The translations under genes and the position numbers were made by a program. Under the pieces are notes generated by a model. It did not search any database, was not told where the DNA came from, and was given only the letters and a program-made list of their open reading frames with translations. 50,414 nt of DNA, from contig CAYSNW010000024.1 in NCBI GenBank assembly GCA_964432415.1, positions 1 through 50,414 of the forward strand. Direction: 5' to 3'. The stretch comes from JAFECT01 sp964432415 (GTDB taxonomy: Bacteria > Pseudomonadota > Alphaproteobacteria > Caulobacterales > Caulobacteraceae). Each line of letters starts with the position of its first letter. Within the stretch, counting starts at the first letter, position 1. This document shows positions 24,112 to 32,358 of the stretch, in pieces.

Positions 24112-25565
24112 TTGGGAACCACGTCGAAGGCGATGGTCATGCGGCTCTCGTCGGTCGCGAACGGCACGGTGCCGTGCCACATCCAGGAGGGAAACAGCAC
24201 CAGCATGCCGGGCTCAGGACGCACGAAGTGGCCCGCGCCGAGCTTCGGGCGGGTGACCATCCCGGGCTCGCCGAACTGGATCCAGCCAGCGTGATCGTCC
24301 CCGGCCAGGGCCTCGGTGGGGGTGTGGACGTAGAAGGCCGAAGACAGCCATCCGCCCGGGTGCATGTGATTGACGTGGCGGCCGTTGGGCCGGAGGCGGA
24401 TCGACCAGGCGCCGTCGAAGGTCCAGCGTCCGGTGTTGCGCATCCGCAGGGGGTCGTCTCCCCGTCCAAGCCAGGCGACATGGGCGTCGATGGAACGGCC
24501 CACGGCGGTAAAGAAGGCCTTGATGGCGGGCTCCGGCGCATCCAGCAGGGTGCCGCGCGTCTGGCTGCCGCCCCGCACCGACTGATGAAACGGCGCGGCG
24601 CGGAAGAAGTGGCGCGCGTCGAGCGCCGCCTTCAGGTCGCCGAGGTAGGCCTCCAGGCTGCTCCACCCTGGGGGCGTCTCCAGCCGGTAGCTGCGCACCA
24701 GACCGTAATCGTTCAGAACCCCGGCGTCCGCGCCGTCGACCAGACGGGTCGCCACGGATTCCAGCGCCAGGACCACCTGATCCCCAGGGGGCCGCAAGCG
24801 CTTAAGCGCTCTGACGTCCTGCAACGCGCCCTCCGCCTCCCCGGCGGCAAGGCGCGCCTGGGCGCGGGCGACCAGGGCCTGGGGCGATCCGGGCGAAGCG
24901 TCCCACACCGCCTCAGCCCGGGACAGGGACGCCTCCGGCCGATCGGCGAGGGCCGCGGTCTGCGAAGCCAGCATCTGGAAATTCGGCTTGTCGCCAAAGA
25001 TCTTCGCCGCGGCCTCCGCCGCGTCAGCGGCCGCCTCGTCGTCGCCGACGAAGGCCAGCACCTTGGGCCTGAGCCACCAGATCGCCTCGTCACTGGTCTC
25101 GGCGACCCGCGCCTCGATCATGGCCATGGCGGCGGCGGCGTCTCCGGTGCGCATCCAGATCAGTTCGGCCAGGGCCTCGTGGGCGCCGGGATGGCCCGGA
25201 GAGCGGGTCAGAGCCTCGCGGAAGGAAGCCTCGGCGCGATCGAGCTCGCCCGCCTGCACCGCCTCGGCGCCCGCCCGGGCCCATTCGTCCGGCCCGACCC
25301 GCCGCGCCGCCTGCAGCTGGCCAAGCGCCGCCTGGAAGCGCCCTTCCGCGGGCCGCAGGCGCACGGCCTCGGCCATGGCCTTCTCGGCGCCGTTGAAGTC
25401 GCCCCGGCTGTTGCGCAGGACCCCCTCGAGATAGCGCGCCTCGGGAAAGTCCGGGCAGCGCGCGACCAGCGGCTCGACCAGCGCCCAGGCCTCGTCGTTG
25501 CGCCCCGCGTTCAGGGCCTGGGCCCCGGCGCGCAGATCGGCGACGTCCTGCGGGGTGGGCGTCAT
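24108..25565 (-). CDS. TPR protein with C-terminal 2OG-Fe(II) oxygenase domain (copy 1)
   Basis: A 485-residue cytoplasmic protein. Residues about 5-290 are TPR-like helical repeats (DEAWALVEPLVARCPDFPEA, ALTRSPGHPGAHEALAEL). Residues about 300-485 match the putative 2OG-Fe(II) oxygenase family (PF13759 type). Conserved elements are HVNHMHPGGWLSSAFYV with Fe-ligand histidines, PGMLVLFPSWMWHGTVPF with the distal His, and SRMTIAFDVVP with the Arg expected to hold 2-oxoglutarate. It is the third in transcription order of three tandem paralogues and starts 2 bp after copy 2. The hydroxylation target is unknown; the repeats suggest a protein substrate. Confidence 0.88.
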   Translation of the reverse strand: MTPTPQDVADLRAGAQALNAGRNDEAWALVEPLVARCPDFPEARYLEGVLRNSRGDFNGAEKAMAEAVRLRPAEGRFQAALGQLQAARRVGPDEWARAGAEAVQAGELDRAEASFREALTRSPGHPGAHEALAELIWMRTGDAAAAMAMIEARVAETSDEAIWWLRPKVLAFVGDDEAAADAAEAAAKIFGDKPNFQMLASQTAALADRPEASLSRAEAVWDASPGSPQALVARAQARLAAGEAEGALQDVRALKRLRPPGDQVVLALESVATRLVDGADAGVLNDYGLVRSYRLETPPGWSSLEAYLGDLKAALDARHFFRAAPFHQSVRGGSQTRGTLLDAPEPAIKAFFTAVGRSIDAHVAWLGRGDDPLRMRNTGRWTFDGAWSIRLRPNGRHVNHMHPGGWLSSAFYVHTPTEALAGDDHAGWIQFGEPGMVTRPKLGAGHFVRPEPGMLVLFPSWMWHGTVPFATDESRMTIAFDVVPK

Positions 25566-25567
25566 GC

Positions 25568-26782
25568 TCAGGCGGGGACTGCGTCGAAGGCGATGGTTAG
25601 GCGGCGTTCCTCGGTCGTGAACGGCACGGTGCCGTGCCACATGTAGGACGGGAACAGGACCAGCAGCCCGGGCTCCGGCTTGACGAAATGCTCGGCCTCA
25701 AGCTTCGGCGATGTCGCCCAGTGGGGCTCGCCGAACTTGATCCAGCCTTCGCGCCAGTCCCGGCCCGTCGCCTCTTCGGGGACCGCCACATAGAAGGCCG
25801 AGGAGATCCACCCCTGGGGATGGATGTGGTCGATGTGGAAGCCGCCGGGCCTGAGCGAAACCGACCAGGCGCCGCTGAGGCGGTAGCCGCCGGTATTGCG
25901 CTGGGCCAGGACCTCGCCCTTGGCGACCACCGCGGCGATGTATTCGGCGATCAGCGGATAGGCGGCCTCGAAGAAGGCCTGGATCACCGGATCGGTCGAA
26001 TTGGTCAGGTCGGTCGGCGTCTGGGTGCCGCTGCGCAGGGACTGGCCGAAGGGGTGGTGTCTGGAGGTGTGCAGGGCCTCCAGGCTGCGGCCAAGGTCAG
26101 CCAGATAGGCCTCCAGCGTGGGCCAGCCCGGAGGCGTGGCGATCACCGCCGAGCGCACCAAGGTCTGATAGTCGCAGAGCGCGCGATACTCCGGCGCCCC
26201 GGTCAGCCGGGCGGCGGTCGCCAGCAGCGCAAGCGCGGTCTGGTTGGTCTGGTCCAGCTCCACCATCCGGCGGGCGGCCTCCAGGGCTTCGCGGTTGGCG
26301 CCCTGGGCCAGACGCGCTGCGATCCAGACCTCGGCGCCGCGCGAGTCCGAGGGATCGCGGTTGAGCGCGTCCACGGCATAGGCCACGGCCAGGTCCGGCT
26401 GGCCGGCGGTCAGGGCCAACTGCGCGGCGATGGGGGCGAGGCCCGCGAAGGCTTCGTTGCCGTGCAGGGCGGCCTGGACCGATTCCAGCGCCTTCTGGTG
26501 CTGGCCGGCGGCCGTATAGACCAGGGACTTCTGGTAGCGCAGGTCGCTCTCGCCGTCGAAGACCGCAGCCGCCATCTCGGCATCGCCGGTGCGCAGCCAG
26601 ATCACGTGGGCCAGTTCCTGCAGCGCCTCCGGATAGCGCGGTCGACGCACGACGGCCTCGCGAAGCGAACGTTCCGCGCCTTCGAGCGCGCCCAGGCCGA
26701 ACAGGGCCCGCCCATGCTCGTACCAGGCCTCGGCAAGGGCCTCGACCGCCGGCTCCGGCGGCAGGATGTCGGGGGCGCTCAT
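25568..26782 (-). CDS. TPR protein with C-terminal 2OG-Fe(II) oxygenase domain (copy 2)
   Basis: A 404-residue paralogue of its two neighbours, with a shorter TPR region (about 15-215). The oxygenase domain keeps HIDHIHPQGWISSAFYV, LLVLFPSYMWHGTVPF and RRLTIAFDAVP. The first Fe-binding stretch reads H-x-D where the other two copies read H-x-N. The final 75 bases of the gene closely match those of copies 1 and 3. Its start overlaps the copy 3 stop by 4 bp (ATGA). The fold call is firm; the target is unknown. Confidence 0.88.
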   Translation of the reverse strand: MSAPDILPPEPAVEALAEAWYEHGRALFGLGALEGAERSLREAVVRRPRYPEALQELAHVIWLRTGDAEMAAAVFDGESDLRYQKSLVYTAAGQHQKALESVQAALHGNEAFAGLAPIAAQLALTAGQPDLAVAYAVDALNRDPSDSRGAEVWIAARLAQGANREALEAARRMVELDQTNQTALALLATAARLTGAPEYRALCDYQTLVRSAVIATPPGWPTLEAYLADLGRSLEALHTSRHHPFGQSLRSGTQTPTDLTNSTDPVIQAFFEAAYPLIAEYIAAVVAKGEVLAQRNTGGYRLSGAWSVSLRPGGFHIDHIHPQGWISSAFYVAVPEEATGRDWREGWIKFGEPHWATSPKLEAEHFVKPEPGLLVLFPSYMWHGTVPFTTEERRLTIAFDAVPA

Positions 26783-28284
26783 CTGGGGATCACATCGAAG
26801 GCGATGGTCATGCGGCTCTCACGCGTCGTGAAGGGGATGGTGCCGTGCCACATGTAGGAGGGGAACAGCACGAGGCGGCCGGGTTTGGGTTTGACGAAAT
26901 GCTCCGCCGACATCTGCTGGCCCACCTGGAAGGGCGGTTGGCCGAACTGGATCCATCCCTCGCGGCTGTCGCTCTCGAGAGCGTCGGCGGGCACTTCGAC
27001 GTAGAAGGCCGAGGACAGCCAACCCATGGGATGGAAGTGGTTGACGTGGAAGCCGTTGGGCCGGAGCAGCACCGACCAGGCGGAGTGGATGAGGTACTCG
27101 CCGGTGTTGCGCGCGCGCAGGGGATCGGCGCCCTTCCCGATTTCGGCCATGTAGGCGCGGATCGGCTTGTCCAGCGCCTGGAACAGCGCCCTCAGGACCG
27201 GATCGTGCGAGCGCGCCAGGTCGACAGCGGTCTGGGTGCCCTCACGCAGGGTCTGGTCGGAGGGGGCCTGCTTGAACAGATGGAATTCGCGCAGCTTGGC
27301 GGCCAGGTCGGCGAGGAACGCCTCCAACGAGGGCCAACCCTCGGGCGTTTCGATGTCGTAGGGCCGCACGAAGGCCGCGTAGTCGTAGAGCTGGCCATAG
27401 GCCGGCCCGCCTACGGCCCTAGCGGCAGTCGCCAGCCATCCCCAGGTCGACTGGTCCAGCGGGTCCAGCTCCGTGGCTCGTCGCGCCGCCACGAAGGCCT
27501 CATCGGGCCGCCTCTGCGCGAGCCGCAGCGAGGCCAGCTCCACATAGGCCTGGGCCCAGTTCGGGTCGGTCCGCAGCGCCCGGTCGAGCAGGGCCTCCGC
27601 CATTTCGTACTCGCCGCCCTCGAACCGGGCATGCGCCGCAACGGTCATCAGCATCGCGTTGCGGGGATCGGCCTCGATGGCGGCGCCGTAGAGAGCATGC
27701 ATGGCCTCGTGCTCCCCGGCCGCGTCCAGGATACGCCCTTCGGTCAGGACCAGATTGGGGCTCTGCGCGCCACGGGCGCGGGTGGTGCGAAGCACCTCGA
27801 CCGCCTCACGCCATTCGCCGCGATCCATCCAGATCACCCGCGCCAGTTCGATGGCGATCTCGGGGTTTTCGGGTTGCCGCTGCATGGCGTTGCGCAGGGC
27901 GCGCTCGGAGCCTTTCAGATCCTGCAGCCCGAGCAGGGTGTGAGCATAGACCACCCAGGTCTCGGCGCGGTCCAGGCCGCGCTCGAACGCCCGTTCCATG
28001 GCGACACGGGCCGGCTCGAAATAGTCCAGGTCGGCGAGCGCGGCGCCCAGGTTGTGCCAGGCGACGGCGCTGTTCGGGAACTGGCGCGCGGCGCCCTGAT
28101 TGACCCGCAGCGCCGCCTCGAAGCGGCCGAGCGCCTTGAGCGTGACGGCGTAGGCCGCCAGATGCGCATGTTCCGCGCCCGGGCTCAGGGCCATCGGTTC
28201 GATCACGGCCAGCGCCTCTTCGGCGCGGCCGGCCTCGATCAGGGCGTAGGCGCGATCGTCCGGCGCCATGTCGTTGAAACTCAT
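26779..28284 (-). CDS. TPR protein with C-terminal 2OG-Fe(II) oxygenase domain (copy 3)
   Basis: A 501-residue paralogue and the first transcribed of the three. TPR repeats run from about 10 to 320 (FPNSAVAWHNLGAALADLDYFEPA and similar units, broken here by turns). The oxygenase domain has HVNHFHPMGWLSSAFYV, RLVLFPSYMWHGTIPF and SRMTIAFDVIP. The helical linker before the domain (WPSLEAFLADLAAKLREFH, then SDQTLREGTQT) is conserved in all three copies. Its ATG overlaps the rluC stop by one base (TGATG), tying the array to the rluC message. Confidence 0.88.
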   Translation of the reverse strand: MSFNDMAPDDRAYALIEAGRAEEALAVIEPMALSPGAEHAHLAAYAVTLKALGRFEAALRVNQGAARQFPNSAVAWHNLGAALADLDYFEPARVAMERAFERGLDRAETWVVYAHTLLGLQDLKGSERALRNAMQRQPENPEIAIELARVIWMDRGEWREAVEVLRTTRARGAQSPNLVLTEGRILDAAGEHEAMHALYGAAIEADPRNAMLMTVAAHARFEGGEYEMAEALLDRALRTDPNWAQAYVELASLRLAQRRPDEAFVAARRATELDPLDQSTWGWLATAARAVGGPAYGQLYDYAAFVRPYDIETPEGWPSLEAFLADLAAKLREFHLFKQAPSDQTLREGTQTAVDLARSHDPVLRALFQALDKPIRAYMAEIGKGADPLRARNTGEYLIHSAWSVLLRPNGFHVNHFHPMGWLSSAFYVEVPADALESDSREGWIQFGQPPFQVGQQMSAEHFVKPKPGRLVLFPSYMWHGTIPFTTRESRMTIAFDVIPR

Positions 28285-29276
28285 CAGCCGCGCCTCTTGC
28301 GGGTGAAGGGATCCGGCTCGGCCTCGTGTTCGTCGAAGCCGAAGCGTTCGAAACCCTGCTTCATTTCCTTGCTCATCGGCGCCTCGACGATCAGGCGCCC
28401 GCCCGACGGATGATCCAGCTCGACCCGGCGGGCGTGCAGCTGGAGTTTGAGATCGTGGGAGAGGGCCGAAGCCGCCTCGTCACTATATTTCGGATCACCC
28501 AGAATAGGATGACCGATGGCTTTCATGTGAGCTCTGAGCTGGTGAGTGCGTCCCGTGTGGGGGCGAAGCGCCATCCAGGCCGCCCGATGCGCCGCCCTCG
28601 AAAGGGTCACATATTCGGTCTCGGCCGGCTCGGCGCCGAACTCCTTCGGATCGGCCGGCACCACCATCTCGCGGTCGCCGACGCCCTTCTTGACCAGGTG
28701 CAGTTCGATCACCCCCTCGGCGGGCTTGGGATTGCCGGCCACGATCGCCCAGTAGGTCTTCTTGGCCTTGCGCCGGGCGAAGGCGCCCGACAGCTTGGCA
28801 GCCGCCGCCGGGCTCTTGCCCAGCAGCAGGACCCCGGAGGTGTCGCGGTCCAGGCGGTGGACCAGTCGCGGGCGCTCCAGCCCCTCACCCCAGGCCGAAA
28901 GCAGCCGGTCAACGTGCTTGACGGTCTTGGTGCCGCCCTGCACGGCGAGGCCCGACGGCTTGTTCAGGGCCAGGACGTCCTCGTCCTCGTACAGCACCAG
29001 CGACTTGGCGTAGGCGATGTCGCGCTCGGACAGTTTCGGCTTCTCGCCCTCGCGCTTTTCCGCGGCTTCCGGCAGGGGCGGCACGCGCACCTGGGCGCCG
29101 GCGGTCAGCTTGTGGTCGCCCTTGGCGCGCGAGCCGTCGACCCGGACCTGGCCCGAGCGGAACAGCTTGTTGAGCTGGATGTGGTTCAGGTGCGGCCAGC
29201 GCCGCTTGAACCAGCGGTCCAGCCGCGTGCCCTCTTCGCCGAGCGCCACGTGCAGGATCTTGACCTCGCGGCTCAT
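28284..29276 (-). CDS. rluC: RluC-type 23S rRNA pseudouridine synthase
   Basis: A 330-residue RluA-family enzyme; RluC of Escherichia coli modifies U955, U2504 and U2580 of 23S rRNA. An N-terminal S4 domain (about 15-75, RLDRWFKRRWPHLNH) is followed by the catalytic domain with HRLDRDTSG; the catalytic Asp is residue 143. LRPHTGRTHQLRAHMKAIGHPI is present in conserved form (read in two parts). A charged insertion (AAEKREGEKPKLSERD) links the domains. The site specificity is inferred from overall architecture. It overlaps crcB by 4 bp and the first oxygenase by 1 bp. Confidence 0.9.
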   Translation of the reverse strand: MSREVKILHVALGEEGTRLDRWFKRRWPHLNHIQLNKLFRSGQVRVDGSRAKGDHKLTAGAQVRVPPLPEAAEKREGEKPKLSERDIAYAKSLVLYEDEDVLALNKPSGLAVQGGTKTVKHVDRLLSAWGEGLERPRLVHRLDRDTSGVLLLGKSPAAAAKLSGAFARRKAKKTYWAIVAGNPKPAEGVIELHLVKKGVGDREMVVPADPKEFGAEPAETEYVTLSRAAHRAAWMALRPHTGRTHQLRAHMKAIGHPILGDPKYSDEAASALSHDLKLQLHARRVELDHPSGGRLIVEAPMSKEMKQGFERFGFDEHEAEPDPFTRKRRG

Positions 29277-29653
29277 GCGAACACCCGGCGTGCGAGGAAC
29301 AGCCCAACGAACAGGGCCGTGATGGAGAGCAGGACCGACAGGACGATGTAGATCGCGGCGATCTCGAAATGGCGGCGCTCGATCATCAGGGCGGTCTCGA
29401 GCGAGAAGGCTGAAAAGGTCGTGAAGCCGCCCAGTACGCCCACGCCGAGAAGCAGACGCCAGCGCTCCTGATCCGCCCCGCCGCGGTGGGCCAGCCAGCC
29501 GATCAGGGCGCCCATGAGCAGCCCGCCTAACACGTTGGCGATGAAGGTGCCGAAGGGAAGCTCGGAACCGAGCCATCGGCCGGTCTGCACGCCGAGGGCA
29601 TAACGCGCCACAGCCCCCGCCCCGCCCCCGATTGCGACCAGAATCCAGTTCAT
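29273..29653 (-). CDS. crcB: fluoride exporter CrcB/FluC
   Basis: A 126-residue four-helix protein that forms dual-topology dimeric fluoride channels in the inner membrane. Conserved features are GGGAGAVARY in helix 1, the Asn of FIANVLGG in helix 2, and GGFTTFSAFSLE in helix 3, which holds the ion-binding Phe, Thr and Ser residues. No fluoride-riboswitch-like structure was recognised in the 49 bp upstream, only a short GCGGC/GCCGC hairpin (29666-29679). In many alphaproteobacteria crcB also precedes rluC. Confidence 0.95.
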   Translation of the reverse strand: MNWILVAIGGGAGAVARYALGVQTGRWLGSELPFGTFIANVLGGLLMGALIGWLAHRGGADQERWRLLLGVGVLGGFTTFSAFSLETALMIERRHFEIAAIYIVLSVLLSITALFVGLFLARRVFA

Positions 29654-29702
29654 TGACGGCTTATGCGGCCAAAGCCGCGCGACGGAAACCCTCCCGCGAC
29701 GA

Positions 29703-30197
29703 TCAGGGCCGACTGGTCGCCCGCGGGCCGATCGTACGCTGGATGTCGCGGGCGTCGTAGGCGTCGGCGCTGTCGGGCCGCACGCCCTTGCCGAGAGTCA
29801 CTTCCAGAACCGCGGTCAGTTGCGGCCCGCCGTTCAGGGGCACGCCGGTCGAGGTCGAGACTCCAACTGCGGAATGGCGCCCGAAGCTGGCGCCGCCGAT
29901 GCCGATGGAGGCGGAGGAGCCCTCATAGCCGCTCTGGAACAGGTCGCGGCGCTCGACCCGGAACCAGTCGTAGCCGTTGGCCACGGCGAGATCCGCGGCG
30001 TGCAGCAGGGCGTAGTCCTCGACCTGGGCCGCAGGCGCCCCACCGCCGCCCTTGTAGGTCACGCGGAAGCGATCGGACTGAAGGCGCATCTCGGAAAAGC
30101 CCACGGCGTTCGGCCCCGAGGCGGGCGCATAGACGGTGGGCGTGACGCAGCCGGCCAGCACAAGACAGGCGGCGGGAACGAGCAGGATCTTCTTCAT
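29703..30197 (-). CDS. CC0125/CC1285-type lipoprotein
   Basis: A 164-residue lipoprotein with lipobox LAGC (Cys at about residue 17). The conserved part includes SDRFRVTYKG, then VEDYALLHAADLAVANGYDWF (two parts), a pattern I recall from a Caulobacterales lipoprotein family. It is probably anchored in the outer membrane. Function unknown. The start at 30197 gives the usual MKK signal peptide; the upstream in-frame ATG at 30260 is less likely. It sits between two pseudouridine-synthase genes, 49 bp before crcB. Confidence 0.83.
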   Translation of the reverse strand: MKKILLVPAACLVLAGCVTPTVYAPASGPNAVGFSEMRLQSDRFRVTYKGGGGAPAAQVEDYALLHAADLAVANGYDWFRVERRDLFQSGYEGSSASIGIGGASFGRHSAVGVSTSTGVPLNGGPQLTAVLEVTLGKGVRPDSADAYDARDIQRTIGPRATSRP

Positions 30198-30267
30198 CGG
30201 CTTCAAGCCCTTTGCGAGCAGAAGGATAAATCCGGGAGGCATAGCGACGTTCCGGATCATAGACCCT

Positions 30268-31008
30268 TCAGGCCAGTTTCAGCCCCGCTCGCTCGGCGAC
30301 CGCGCGGAAGTCCTCCGGGGGCGCGGCTTCGATGATCTTCCGGCCGCCCTCGGGGTGAGGAAAGTCCAGCGCCCGGGCGTGCAGCATCAGGCGCGGAACC
30401 GCGCCGCCCGCGAGCGTCAGGGCGCCGCCGTAGCGGATGTCGCCGGCGATCGGCCGCCCGATCGAGGCCAGGTGCACGCGCAGCTGATGCATGCGCCCGG
30501 TAACCGGCTTCAGCTCCACCAGCGCGCCCTCCTCCGTGGCGGCCAGGGTCCGGTAGAGCGACCGCGCGGCTTCCGCGTCCGGATGGTCGTCCTCGCAGGG
30601 ACGCATGTAGGCTTCGCGGCCGCTCTCCTCCCGGCGCAGCGCTGTCGTGATATCCCCGGACGCCGGTTCCGGCGCCAAGGCCACGATGGCCAGATAGATC
30701 TTCTCGAAACGGCGTCCCATCACCGCCTTTCCGAGGAAACTCGCCGCAGGCTTTGTCTTTGCACACAAGATTACACCAGACGTGTCGCGATCCAGACGAT
30801 GCACCAGCACCGGGCGCTTGCCGTTCTTCTTCGCGAAGGCCCAGAGCATCTCATCGAGGGTATTGACCTGGCCGCGGCCGCCCTGGCTCGACAACCCCGC
30901 GGGCTTGTTCAGCACCAGCACCGAGGCGTCCTCGAAGATCACCATCGAACGGACGAGCGCCTTCTCCTCGGCCGACAACGCGACCGGCGCGCCCTTCACC
31001 CTGACCAC
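30268..31008 (-). CDS. RluA-family pseudouridine synthase without S4 domain
   Basis: A 246-residue pseudouridine synthase. The catalytic motif is HRLDRDTSG (Asp73), with LNKPAGLSSQGG before it and VTGRMHQLRVHLASIGRPI after it. There is no N-terminal S4 domain, so it resembles the shorter RluA/TruC-like enzymes; the RNA target is uncertain. The GTG at 31008 lies 2 bp after the rarA stop. Another start further in is unlikely because the fold would lose its first strand. Confidence 0.88.
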   Translation of the reverse strand: MVRVKGAPVALSAEEKALVRSMVIFEDASVLVLNKPAGLSSQGGRGQVNTLDEMLWAFAKKNGKRPVLVHRLDRDTSGVILCAKTKPAASFLGKAVMGRRFEKIYLAIVALAPEPASGDITTALRREESGREAYMRPCEDDHPDAEAARSLYRTLAATEEGALVELKPVTGRMHQLRVHLASIGRPIAGDIRYGGALTLAGGAVPRLMLHARALDFPHPEGGRKIIEAAPPEDFRAVAERAGLKLA

Positions 31009-31010
31009 GG

Positions 31011-32312
31011 CTAAGCCTTCTTCGCCCTGAGCGCCGCCCAGCGGTCCAGGCGCTCGCGCAACTTGGCCTCGTGGCCCTCGCCCTTCGGATCGTAGAAGAC
31101 CTGCCGGTCCATGCCCTCGGGGAAGTAGTTCTGGCCCGAGAAGCCCTCCTCGGTCTCGGGGTCGTACTGGTAGCCCTCGCCATAGCCGAGCTGCTTCATC
31201 AGCCGAGTGGGGGCGTTGCGGATGTGGGCGGGGGGCATCAACGAACCCGTCTCGCGCGCGGCGCGGCCGGCGGCCTTGTAGGCGTTGTAGACCGCCACCG
31301 ACTTGGGCGCGGTGGCCAGGTGCACCACCGCCTGGGCCAAGGCCAGCTCCCCCTCGGGTGACCCCAGGAAGTCGTAGGTCTCCTTGGCCGCATTGGCGAC
31401 CAGGATGGACAGGGGATCGGCCTCGCCGATGTCCTCCACCGCCATGCGCACGATGCGCCGGGCCAGGTACAGCGGGTCCTCCCCGCCCTGGAGCATGCGC
31501 GCCAGCCAGTAGAGCGCCGCGTCGGGGTCGGAGCCGCGGACCGACTTATGCAGGGCGGAGATGAGGTTGTAGTGCTCCTCCCGGCTCTTGTCGTAGGCCG
31601 GCGCCCGCTTCTGCAGCAGGCGGCCAAGGTCGGCGGTGGCCATCGGCTCGCTGGGGCCGATGGCGTAGAGAGTCTCTGCCAGGGTCAGGAGGTAGCGGCC
31701 ATCGCCGTCGGCCAGCGCCAGCAGAGCCTGGCGCGCGTCGGGAAGCAGCGGAAGAGCCTTCCCCTCGAAACTCTCTGCCTTCTCCAGCAGTCGCTCCAGC
31801 GCGGCGTCGTCCAGCCGCTTCAGTACAAAGACCTGACAGCGGGACAGCAGGGCGCCGTTGAGCTCGAAGGAGGGGTTCTCGGTGGTGGCGCCGACCAGGG
31901 TGACGGTCCCCTCCTCCACGAAGGGCAGGAAGCCGTCCTGCTGGGCGCGGTTGAAACGGTGGATCTCGTCGACGAACAGCAGGGTCGACTGGCCGGCCAG
32001 CCTTCGCGCCCGCGCCGCCTCGAAGGCCTTCTTCAGGTCCGCGACGCCGGAGAACACTGCCGAGATCTGCTGGAACTCGTAGCCCGCCGCCTTGGCCAGC
32101 AGCCGCGCGATGGTGGTCTTGCCGGTGCCCGGAGGCCCCCACAGGATCATCGAGGCCAGGCGGCCGCCGTCGACCATGCGCCGGATCGGCCCGTCGGGGC
32201 CGAGCAGGTGGTCCTGGCCCACGACCTCTTCCAGGGTCTGCGGGCGCAGCCGGTCGGCCAGGGGCGCGGGCGCCTTGGGCGTCAGGCCCGCGGCTTCAAA
32301 CAGGTCGCTCAT
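31011..32312 (-). CDS. rarA: replication-associated recombination protein RarA (MgsA)
   Basis: A 433-residue AAA+ ATPase that acts at stalled replication forks. Walker A is GPPGTGKTTIA, Walker B LLFVDEIHRFN, sensor 1 GATTENPSFE, and the arginine region follows LLSRCQVFVLKR. The C-terminal tetramerisation and MgsA domains contain SIRGSDPDAALYW-like HKSVRGSDPDAALYW and NAYKAAGRAA. The length is typical. It lies between the DegP-like protease gene (46 bp upstream) and an RluA-family gene (2 bp downstream), an order common in alphaproteobacteria apart from that extra synthase. Confidence 0.95.
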   Translation of the reverse strand: MSDLFEAAGLTPKAPAPLADRLRPQTLEEVVGQDHLLGPDGPIRRMVDGGRLASMILWGPPGTGKTTIARLLAKAAGYEFQQISAVFSGVADLKKAFEAARARRLAGQSTLLFVDEIHRFNRAQQDGFLPFVEEGTVTLVGATTENPSFELNGALLSRCQVFVLKRLDDAALERLLEKAESFEGKALPLLPDARQALLALADGDGRYLLTLAETLYAIGPSEPMATADLGRLLQKRAPAYDKSREEHYNLISALHKSVRGSDPDAALYWLARMLQGGEDPLYLARRIVRMAVEDIGEADPLSILVANAAKETYDFLGSPEGELALAQAVVHLATAPKSVAVYNAYKAAGRAARETGSLMPPAHIRNAPTRLMKQLGYGEGYQYDPETEEGFSGQNYFPEGMDRQVFYDPKGEGHEAKLRERLDRWAALRAKKA

Positions 32313-32358
32313 GCGAGCAGGCTATAGACCGGTTTGATCCGGGATGCTCGCCTGGGTG

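Noticed and set aside
26845..28413. 522-codon open frame opposite the third oxygenase
   Set aside because: Mirror frame of a real gene; similar shadows oppose the other two oxygenases and the DegP-like gene, so it reflects codon bias, not a gene.
29654..29702. Fluoride riboswitch before crcB
   Set aside because: The gap is only 49 bp and shows a short GCGGC/GCCGC hairpin, not the conserved fluoride-aptamer pattern.
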